Under the pieces are notes generated by a model. The model made no database searches. It worked only from the letters and a program-made list of their open reading frames with translations, and was not told the origin of the DNA. DNA of 64,000 nt from Paramoeba atlantica (taxonomy: Eukaryota; Discosea): assembly GCA_977017575.1 (NCBI GenBank), contig CDRNVI010000021.1, positions 496,001-560,000 on the forward strand, written 5' to 3'. A program made the position numbers and the translations under genes. Position 1 is the first letter of the stretch, and each line of letters starts with the position of its first letter. This document shows positions 56,999 to 64,000 of the stretch, in pieces.

Positions 56999-57583
56999 CG
57001 TTAACTTTTTTGGATCTCTACTTTATAATCCCCGCGCGCACCCGGCCACACCCGCTCGCACCGATCCCGGTCCACCCCTCTTAATATACTGGAGAGATAT
57101 GGTACGCTGGACAGTGGTTTAGTATCCGCAGATGCACGCTCTAATGAACATTTTACCTTTCTTCATTTTTTAGGGCATACGAAACGTAGAACGTAAGACT
57201 TGTGCGAAGAAGCTTAATTTTTTTCTTGTTTCGTGAGTCAATGTGATAAACCACGCTGGAATTTATAAGAGGGTGCAGGTATCATCTGTAAGTAGCAATG
57301 TTTCGTACATTTGAATCTAAGATTTTGATCAAGAAAGATTAAATCCACTAACGCTTTGTGACAAGTGGAAAACGTCAAGAATTTTTGAAACGATTTCTCG
57401 TCATTATTAAGTTGCATTTATATTGCACGGTACATCCCTGTTTTTTTAAAAATCTAAATATTTATATATTATTGTTTTTCGAGCTTCTGTAGTCAGGATA
57501 AAAAGACAGAGAAACTTGTTATCATACAACTCTGTGTTTCCATATTGTTTTGTATTGCGCTCTTTCCTTAGAAGTTAGAACAA
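56999..57583. other. Gene-free gap before uL1, 585 bases
   Basis: After the MITE the sequence is AT-rich and featureless apart from the acceptor-like tract immediately before uL1. Confidence 0.45.
57547..57571 (+). promoter_or_regulatory. Candidate spliced-leader acceptor for uL1
   Basis: A T/C-rich tract ending TCTTTCCTTAG lies 12 bases before the ATG at 57584. It is among the clearest acceptor-like sites in the window; the role is inferred. Confidence 0.45.
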
Positions 57584-58228
57584 ATGTCTAAAATCGCTCC
57601 GGCCACCCTTCTTGGTGCCATCAAAGAAGTGCTGAACCCGGAGAAGAAGCGAAAGTTCAACGAATCAGTCGATCTTCAGTTCAACTTGAAGAACTACGAC
57701 CCCACTAAGGACAAGCGTTTTAGCGGTTCCGTCAAACTCCCTCACATTGCTCGCCCTCGGTTCCGCGTATGTATCATTGCAGACGCCGCGCACGAGGAAC
57801 AAGCAGAGAAGCTCGGTATTCTCCACATTAACATGGATGACTTGAAGAAACTCAACAAGAACAAGAAACTTGTAAAGAAGCTTTGTGAGAGCTACGATGC
57901 CTTTCTGGCCAGCGATACCGTGATCAAGCAGGTTCCGAAAGTGGTGGGACCCCAAATGAATCGCGCCGGAAAGTTTCCTACTGCAGTCTCTCCAGGGGAT
58001 GATCTGGTCGGAAAGATAAAGGAAATCCAATCCACAGTAAAGTTTCAACTGAAGAAAGTTCTGTGTCTCGCATGTTGCGTGGGTCATTTGAAGATGGGTG
58101 ACGATGAAGTACGGCAGAACACAACTATGGCCATCAATTTCCTCGTCTCCCTCTTAAAGAAGAATTGGCAAAACCTCAGCAGTGTGTACTTAAAGTCAAC
58201 CATGGGAAAACCACAGCGACTTTACTAA
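57584..58228 (+). CDS. RPL10A: 60S ribosomal protein L10a (uL1)
   Basis: The 214-aa product is a complete uL1: [82 protein letters not shown] and the terminal [10 protein letters not shown]. The VLCLxxCVGHxxM stretch and the end of the protein agree with trypanosomatid L10a as remembered. It forms the L1 stalk at the ribosomal E site. Composition is moderately GC-rich, as in the other ribosomal genes here. Confidence 0.95.
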   Translation: MSKIAPATLLGAIKEVLNPEKKRKFNESVDLQFNLKNYDPTKDKRFSGSVKLPHIARPRFRVCIIADAAHEEQAEKLGILHINMDDLKKLNKNKKLVKKLCESYDAFLASDTVIKQVPKVVGPQMNRAGKFPTAVSPGDDLVGKIKEIQSTVKFQLKKVLCLACCVGHLKMGDDEVRQNTTMAINFLVSLLKKNWQNLSSVYLKSTMGKPQRLY

Positions 58229-58646
58229 TTTGAAGCATGCGAATGTGAATGAAGTTTGTGTGATAATGTAATGGCAAAGAACGGGGAAAGTGGACAAAGC
58301 AAAATTAGGAGATTAAATTGACATCAAGATACACAAATAATGCGCTTTTCAGGTGCGTTTTTTAAACGTGATAATCATGGTCATTATACGACATTTTGGT
58401 GCATTATACGACATTATACGATATTTTGGTGCTCATTAATATAATCATGGAGTACACTCTCAGCTACATTACAATCCTTCAGTTTCAATTGGAATATATA
58501 ATAAGATATTATATTTTCATTGTAACCGCCGTTTGTTTGCCTCCTTATGAAAACTATGCAGTAATTTATACTATCAAATATCGATGCGATATCAATTGGG
58601 ATCAAATCAAGCTTTTGATAACTTCCACTGAGCGTTTAGCGCCGTC
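58229..58646. other. Intergenic gap with short repeats
   Basis: The segment 58383-58436 repeats CATTATACGACATTTTGGTGC-like units two to three times, imperfectly. No gene recognised. Confidence 0.5.
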
Positions 58647-60344
58647 ATGTTCTTCCGGCAAAAACTGCAATATCACGCTGAATCATCAACCCAACATCTT
58701 ATTAAGCTCCCCTTCGTTCGTACGTTAAACTGTTCTCGACATAATACTCCAACCTATCTTTCCATACGGGAGCAATTGTTTGCCTCCAAAACTTCTACCG
58801 AAAAGGAACGACAGTATCAACGTCTTGCTTCTTCCCATGGTTATGTTCCAGGTGATGAAATTCTACACCATTTGTTGCTTTCCCACACAGCGGAGCGCAA
58901 CTATTCACGTGTCCTGATGCTTCTTCAAGAACTAGGCTCTTCCGGACGACGTCCTCTCCCGGAAGAGATTGTTGAAAAATTAGCTACTTCGGTGGGATAC
59001 CTTCACACGCTCCTCTGGGAAGGGCAAGGTCGCATTGCGCCGCATATAGCAGAGGATTTGCTACTTCCCTTATGGAGAGTGACACTAGATCTTGTCACCC
59101 GCCCTTATCTATCCAATTGCCCGTTGCAAAAGCAGCGTGCTAGTGTGCTTGGCCGCACCACACTTCGTGTTGCGACGAATAAAACGTTGTATAACTTTTC
59201 TATGGATATACTCCAGTGCTTATCTCTTTTAGGTTGTGTTCCAGGCATGAAGATTCTTCTCATGGGCATCATGGATGTGTCGGAGGGTTTTGTGGAAGAC
59301 GCCAAGGATTATGAGGCAGTTTATCGCAAGCGTGGAGCCGCGCCAGCGAACTACGCCCATTGGGATGAGATTCTTTCAATTGTGATATATGGTCTGCGTG
59401 TGTCCGGCGATGACAACTTTCTGCATATCCTGGAAAAAATGTTTCCCTCCCTTACGAGGCATCCTTTCCAGTACCCTAAAGCATCACTTTATTTTTGCGA
59501 GGCGTTATTGTTTGGGAGGAAGCATCAAGAGGCACGGGAAATGCATTGCCAATTGATACGCAGTGTGAAACCAACAGGTAAGGTGTTGACAGGCGATAAA
59601 ATAACTTCATGTTCTGAATCTATAAACCTATCCGATATAGAACTTCAATTAAAACTACAGGATAGTACAATGTCGAGCGCAGAATTGCAAAACTACATCA
59701 TGACGGAGCTCGATCCATCTGTACAGGGATCATTTGGTGAGAAATCCGTAAATGGGATAGATGTTAAACTTAGCCTAGCTGTTGAAGAGCTTGCACGGCG
59801 ACGTGGTGCTTTAAGCACTCTTTATTGGCTTACTTACATCAATTCTACGGATTCTAATAAGTCAGGTTCTTTTATACAAAGGATATTTACGTGTATCCCT
59901 GCAATACCCAGAACTCTACAAGTTCTGTGTGAAGCTCTACTGAAGTCGTTAAAAGATAAAAATGTTGTTAGTTGTAAAGGCAGAAACAGTGATCTTACAC
60001 GTAAACTTTCTCGCTGCTTGTATCAATTTCGTTCAGTTCCTGTTTCAACATCCTATAATGAATCTCACGCTGCGAATCGTCGAACATTTGCATGTGATAC
60101 AATTGAGACTGTAGAAACTCTCCTACATACACTACTAGACGTAGGTGATATTGAAGAGATTTATTATTTTATGCTTCATCTTTCGGAGACATCATTTTTC
60201 GAGTTTTTTGATCCAAGTCTGTATGTGAAGATTTCTGCGGCTGCTCGTGATCATGGACACTACGGTCTTTGTCGACACATGAGGTTTTGCAGAGCACTAG
60301 TCAGGCCGTTAGATAGTAAAATCCTTCCATTTCTGCGCAAGTAG
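58647..60344 (+). CDS. Unidentified helical-repeat protein, probably organellar
   Basis: The 565-aa product begins with a basic, Ser/His-rich N-terminus (FFRQKLQYHAESSTQHLIKLPFVRTLN) compatible with mitochondrial import. It continues with helical pairs of about 35 residues (EILHHLLLSHTAERNYSRVLMLLQELG, YFCEALLFGRKHQEAREMHCQLI, VETLLHTLLDVGDIEEIYYFMLHL), suggesting PPR or PPR-like repeats. No catalytic domain is seen. In kinetoplastids such proteins usually bind mitochondrial RNA or belong to the mitoribosome; assignment to either is inference. Confidence 0.6.
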   Translation: MFFRQKLQYHAESSTQHLIKLPFVRTLNCSRHNTPTYLSIREQLFASKTSTEKERQYQRLASSHGYVPGDEILHHLLLSHTAERNYSRVLMLLQELGSSGRRPLPEEIVEKLATSVGYLHTLLWEGQGRIAPHIAEDLLLPLWRVTLDLVTRPYLSNCPLQKQRASVLGRTTLRVATNKTLYNFSMDILQCLSLLGCVPGMKILLMGIMDVSEGFVEDAKDYEAVYRKRGAAPANYAHWDEILSIVIYGLRVSGDDNFLHILEKMFPSLTRHPFQYPKASLYFCEALLFGRKHQEAREMHCQLIRSVKPTGKVLTGDKITSCSESINLSDIELQLKLQDSTMSSAELQNYIMTELDPSVQGSFGEKSVNGIDVKLSLAVEELARRRGALSTLYWLTYINSTDSNKSGSFIQRIFTCIPAIPRTLQVLCEALLKSLKDKNVVSCKGRNSDLTRKLSRCLYQFRSVPVSTSYNESHAANRRTFACDTIETVETLLHTLLDVGDIEEIYYFMLHLSETSFFEFFDPSLYVKISAAARDHGHYGLCRHMRFCRALVRPLDSKILPFLRK

Positions 60345-60649
60345 TGGTGATACGTAGTTATTCCCTCTGAGAAGTATTTTTCACATTTTAATTGGGTATT
60401 TAGTCTTATAAATCAAATTATTATTTTGGCACTGAATTTTGGCGCTTATAGTTTTATTTTTGCTAGTGCCATCATATCTACTTATTATGAATCTGTGAAG
60501 CAGAGGTTTTTTTTTAACGAGGAACTATTTTACATGGGCTTAAATACGGCATATAACATCTCTGGTTTTTTGGGCAAACGGTGACCACTTGTTCATCGCG
60601 TTGATTTCTACACGAGCACCCCAGTTTATACGTCAGCGATCTTTTCAGC
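60345..60649. other. Intergenic gap, 305 bases
   Basis: AT-rich spacer; T-run at about 60508-60516. Nothing else recognised. Confidence 0.4.
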
Positions 60650-63409
60650 ATGGTAGCTGACGAACCCCGTAGAAAGTTTCCTGCTCGGGACCGTCTTCCT
60701 TCTACAGAAGCTATAAATAAGAGGCTTCTGAAGGTGTGTTCTCTGAGTTTTCCTCTAGATACCACCAAGCCTGAGTTCTTTCATTCTCTCGTAATGACGC
60801 TCGTGAATATTAGCTCAGAAACCTTTGTAGAAAAGGAAAGGCAATGGGACGCGCTAATAGCACTTCTTCAGGGTCTTACAATTGCTTTGGTCGATAATTC
60901 ATTGGAATTTGTCACTTCAGCAGCGGTGGGAATCATTGTAAAGGATGTTTTCCCGTGTGCCTTTCTTTTCAAAACTGACGGGAAGAGATCTTATTGTAAT
61001 CAACGTCTTCGAAAATTGTACGAAGATTTCAGATTTTACGTTATTGTCGTATTAGACGCCCTGGCAAGATTCTATCCGAAAGCGCTCCTTGAGCATTGGG
61101 AATATATTTTACCAAAGTACAAGGCTGAAGTAGACTCGCCGTTTGGACGTCATTTGTTTTCAATTGTGCTACATGATGACTACATACGCGCCAAATTGGC
61201 TGCTTTTAACTGCATTCATTCTTTATTCCAGCATTCGCACGATTTTCTGGATAACCTCTTCAAAGTTTATTTGGTCACGCCTCGTACTGCTACACATAAA
61301 AATCTATCATACACATCTCGCATGGACAAATATCGTAGCGTTCTTTTGTGTACTCATTATGGATTGAGGAAATTCCTTGAAAAACATGAGGACTATTCTG
61401 ACTTGCATGGAGCTTTGTGCCGCGTATGGCAGCAAATAGTTATTTCCACACCGTATAATGCAATGCCTGAAGCTTTGACAGTTCTTCTCTCTTTTCTGTC
61501 AGGTAATTTTTACTGCAGCATTATTTCTTCTAGGAGTGCGCAGTTACAAGGAGATGCGGCACAGGTACTACGAAACGTTTTTCTTAGGAAGTATCCGTCT
61601 GACAAAATTCTTCTTTTTCTTTCTTCCTGGAGCGGACACCGAATTGTCTACGAACTTATTCATATATGCCACAAGGATGATGATCGATTCGAGGAGAGCC
61701 TCAAAGTTTTATATGCAATGTACACAACTTATCCTAGCATTTTATGCTCGTCCTATATTTCGGATCTTCTATCAGCTTTTAAGCATGGGGCTAGCTCCCC
61801 TTCAAAAAGGAACCGGTATGCTACATTGCTCGGTCTCTCTCGCCTGGCACATATTTGGCGCTCTCGACAACCAAGATTTCAATTGGATACGGAGGAGACG
61901 TGGCTAGTAAGCTTTTTCATATCATTGTGTCACGCATTGGAGACACCAAGTTTGAAGTCATGCTTAGAAAATCCTTTTACTTCGCACGATGATCCTAGCC
62001 GAGAAAAGAGTACATTTACCTCACTTTCTCCATTAAGCAACTCTTCATCTCTGGATTTCGCTTGCAATCCCTTGAATGATCAACGAGATTTGTTCGCCGG
62101 TACATATTTGCATGATTTTTTATGTTGTGTTCTGTTCCTAATCCTCGCGAAGGACAACGACATTTCAACTTGTAAATTAGGCTTACATACACTTGCCTCA
62201 ATTTGCTGTGCTCTATCTGATCTTGACTCGTCCATTTGGCAACAACTGAAGATTTTTACTGAGTCTTGTCAAAACTCTGAACTTTCTATTCCATTAGTAT
62301 ACTTTGCTGGAGCGTTAGTTGACGCGATTACGACATCAAATGAAGCTTTTAGCGCAGAATGCGACGCATTCTTGTCTTTGTTCGAACGTATTCTCAAGAC
62401 TATTATTTGGAGTAACATCGATCTAGAATACCGACCTCTTGCATCGATACTCTGTGGGTTATTCGTCATGAAATCTGATCTTCTCTACAACATTCCTCTT
62501 CAAAGATTTTTAGGTTCTGCATGGAATTTCCTAATCAAATTCTCTTCAACTGCTCAAAAATCAAATGTATGTGTCTATGCCTTTAGAACTTGCAGCATCT
62601 GTCTTTTACTCTCTCTTGAACCAAAATTTGCTGTTGATACAATAGAAAATGTTTGCAGCAAGGAACATAGGCAAAAGTGGGCAACAATTTTCTCCAATGG
62701 TCTTTCTTCTGGCAACAAGACTATGATCAACGAAGTTTGCGCTTCTATTTTCTTGTGGCACGAAGCTTCTAAACATCATTCGAGAAAGTATTTCGCAGAA
62801 TACCTCGAACGAATCTTGCATCACGCAGAGTCTATTTCGCACGACGGCGGTCGTACGATCTCGCTAAGTATTTATCAAAAACTTGTGCAAATTGCAGTTA
62901 AAAATAGTATTAACGAAGATGTACATAGTGCATCGGTTCCGTTATACACTTTATATCGTCTCCACTATCCAGTTGGGTCAGAATCCTTGTTTTCTGAGGT
63001 TTCTGGACACCGAGCACATCATGTGTTACCTAAAAGTGATATTTCCTCCTGTTTGTTAGAACTGGTTTCGGCGACCCTTGACTGCTACTACTCCATACAG
63101 GAAAGCGCGACCATTTCTTTGGATCTGTTGAAGAACTCCTTCGCAAATCCAGATTCAAATCCGTTTTTAGAATATACAAAGATGGTTTATTCTTGGCCTG
63201 AGAAAAATCAGCGCCCTAGTACTTTCGAATGTTTGGCGGTTGTCACATTAAAGACATTAAACTTGTTGTCTTTTCATTGCGGTTCTATGAAACTTGAATC
63301 ATCATATCCTACTTTCAACAAAGTGCTATGTTCAATCGAAAACTTGGAACGTGTGAAAAAGCAGTTGTTACATCACGAACGGGACATTTTATTTTTCGAT
63401 GATGTTTAA
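60650..63409 (+). CDS. HEAT-repeat protein, HEATR6-like
   Basis: The 919-aa product is almost entirely helical. The region FRFYVIVVLDALARFYPKALLEHWEYILPKYK, then IVLHDDYIRAKLAAFNCIHSLFQHSHDFLDNLF, follows the HEATR6 (DUF4042) pattern: a helix pair describing YPxxLxxxWxxLLP, then a segment in which RxAALxxLxxLxxxS recurs. Later helices (RYATLLGLSRLAHIW, LGLHTLASICCALSD) are generic HEAT-type. HEATR6 is poorly characterised. An alpha-solenoid scaffold is safe; the family name is tentative. Confidence 0.55.
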   Translation: MVADEPRRKFPARDRLPSTEAINKRLLKVCSLSFPLDTTKPEFFHSLVMTLVNISSETFVEKERQWDALIALLQGLTIALVDNSLEFVTSAAVGIIVKDVFPCAFLFKTDGKRSYCNQRLRKLYEDFRFYVIVVLDALARFYPKALLEHWEYILPKYKAEVDSPFGRHLFSIVLHDDYIRAKLAAFNCIHSLFQHSHDFLDNLFKVYLVTPRTATHKNLSYTSRMDKYRSVLLCTHYGLRKFLEKHEDYSDLHGALCRVWQQIVISTPYNAMPEALTVLLSFLSGNFYCSIISSRSAQLQGDAAQVLRNVFLRKYPSDKILLFLSSWSGHRIVYELIHICHKDDDRFEESLKVLYAMYTTYPSILCSSYISDLLSAFKHGASSPSKRNRYATLLGLSRLAHIWRSRQPRFQLDTEETWLVSFFISLCHALETPSLKSCLENPFTSHDDPSREKSTFTSLSPLSNSSSLDFACNPLNDQRDLFAGTYLHDFLCCVLFLILAKDNDISTCKLGLHTLASICCALSDLDSSIWQQLKIFTESCQNSELSIPLVYFAGALVDAITTSNEAFSAECDAFLSLFERILKTIIWSNIDLEYRPLASILCGLFVMKSDLLYNIPLQRFLGSAWNFLIKFSSTAQKSNVCVYAFRTCSICLLLSLEPKFAVDTIENVCSKEHRQKWATIFSNGLSSGNKTMINEVCASIFLWHEASKHHSRKYFAEYLERILHHAESISHDGGRTISLSIYQKLVQIAVKNSINEDVHSASVPLYTLYRLHYPVGSESLFSEVSGHRAHHVLPKSDISSCLLELVSATLDCYYSIQESATISLDLLKNSFANPDSNPFLEYTKMVYSWPEKNQRPSTFECLAVVTLKTLNLLSFHCGSMKLESSYPTFNKVLCSIENLERVKKQLLHHERDILFFDDV

Positions 63410-64000
63410 AAAATGTATTATGTGGCACGAACATTTATGCTTTTCGTGATCTTTTTTCTATGACATATTAGAGGGTTGAAACCTGTTAAGTTTTGCCGGG
63501 TTTTGCCAAGTTTTGCCTGGTTTTGCCTGGTTCTTATGGCAGTCTGTGACACTCATGGCAACCAGTGGCAGTCTGAACGGCCAAGTCATGTAGGGGGAAG
63601 AGTGGGGATGAAGCTCTTCACCAAGAGAACGAGATCTATCCAATGCTGCAAAAATGAGAAAAAAGTGTATAAAGAAATTCAAATTTCCGCAGGGTGGAGA
63701 TATCTTGAAACCACTGTATATGGTTAGTAGTGGACTGGAGCAGTCACCTCCCTTCATTATGGACATGTTTTCATCAACATGCTGATCTCTGTTCTTCGTG
63801 TATTCATTTTTTTGAGATGGACTTGATCGCCATCGAGAAGTAGTGTCCAATAGCTAGAAGAAGATGAAGGGTCTGTCGGCCTTTCCGGTGGCGAAAGTGA
63901 CGAAACAGATATCCAGGAAATCTATGTGGCTACCAGTGGTAGTGAAGCTGGAGAACCAGAGGACACTTCCGACTACTGAATTTTTTTTGATAATGTTTGA
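63410..64000. other. Right-edge non-coding stretch
   Basis: No supported gene. It contains the 10-base tandem repeat (separate entry). Overlapping short frames on both strands show no recognisable motifs, and the window ends before another gene starts. Confidence 0.45.
63491..63530. repeat. 10-base tandem repeat, four units
   Basis: TTTTGCCNGG is repeated exactly four times (63491-63500, 63501-63510, 63511-63520, 63521-63530), with one unit reading AAG at its end. Confidence 0.85.

Noticed and set aside
63458-63850. Overlapping plus and minus frames at the right edge
   Set aside because: Contain the 10-base tandem repeat translated as GKTWQNP-like or VLPSFAW-like repeats; no gene support.
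1-64000. Red alga (Cyanidiophyceae) as the host, suggested by intron-poor genes
   Set aside because: Strict one-strand gene order, kinetoplastid-like uS4/uL10/uL1 residues and the PNT1-like peptidase fit a kinetoplastid better. No plastid-related gene was seen.
1-64000. CRISPR arrays, bacterial operons or retroelement/virus-like copies
   Set aside because: No spaced repeat array, no ribosome-binding-site pattern and no reverse-transcriptase, integrase or capsid signatures were recognised.

Overview
The window looks like nuclear DNA of a kinetoplastid (Euglenozoa), probably an early-branching one. Four things in the sequence point there. (1) Every intact host gene that can be supported, about 36, lies on the + strand, packed end to end over 64 kb and essentially without introns, as in a kinetoplastid polycistronic transcription unit. 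(2) The ribosomal proteins uS4, uL10 and uL1 carry residues and an insertion that, from memory, match trypanosomatid versions; the uL10 tail, however, is of the ordinary eukaryotic MGxGLFD type. (3) There is a clostripain-family (C11) peptidase resembling PNT1, the kinetoplast-maintenance peptidase of Trypanosoma brucei. (4) Several genes have a pyrimidine tract plus AG shortly upstream, as expected for spliced-leader addition. The assignment rests on remembered family features, not on a search.

Layout. 0-18.6 kb: a left-cut coiled-coil protein, mitoribosomal bL20m, the PNT1-like peptidase, a PPR-PIN protein, AP-4 sigma, a large multi-BRCT (TopBP1/Dpb11-like) protein, gamma-tubulin, a four-span membrane protein, a TA-flanked Tc1/mariner deletion derivative, splicing factor SLU7, an FHA protein and a probable GPI-transamidase subunit (PIG-S/TTA1-like). 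18.6-24.2 kb: a gene-free transposon graveyard with a 1.56-kb Tc1/mariner element, a hAT transposase relic, a pogo-like relic, a triple tandem repeat and two GGACCC-rich repeat blocks. All three transposase relics here face the - strand. 24.2-46.7 kb: TMEM41-like, THP3/LENG8 (SAC3 family), TMEM208, NPL4, p32/MAM33, the glycosomal/peroxisomal receptor PEX5, bL9m, helicase DHX37, an aldo-keto reductase, a leucine-rich-repeat protein, an unknown basic protein, an Eco1-like cohesin acetyltransferase with a degenerate acetyl-CoA site, a PHO80-type cyclin, tubulin cofactor B, Nop12/RBM34 and a one-span, probably mitochondrial protein. 46.7-64 kb: an unknown cysteine-rich protein, uS4, AP-4 beta, a SET methyltransferase, uL10, an ABC-class ATPase with an altered P-loop, a broken minus-strand gene, uL1, a helical-repeat protein and a HEATR6-like protein.

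Functional links are mostly housekeeping: two AP-4 subunits, three cytosolic and two mitochondrial ribosomal proteins, ribosome assembly (DHX37, Nop12), tubulin biogenesis (gamma-tubulin, TBCB), ER/membrane insertion and GPI attachment (TMEM208, TMEM41-like, PIG-S-like) and genome maintenance (BRCT protein, Eco1-like, PNT1-like). The most unusual structure is compositional. Three genes (gamma-tubulin, p32 and the ABC-class ATPase) carry GC-rich islands in which the coding strand switches, within one reading frame, from extremely C-rich to extremely G-rich. The window also holds four different TA-flanked inverted-repeat elements, which is unexpected if the host is a kinetoplastid.
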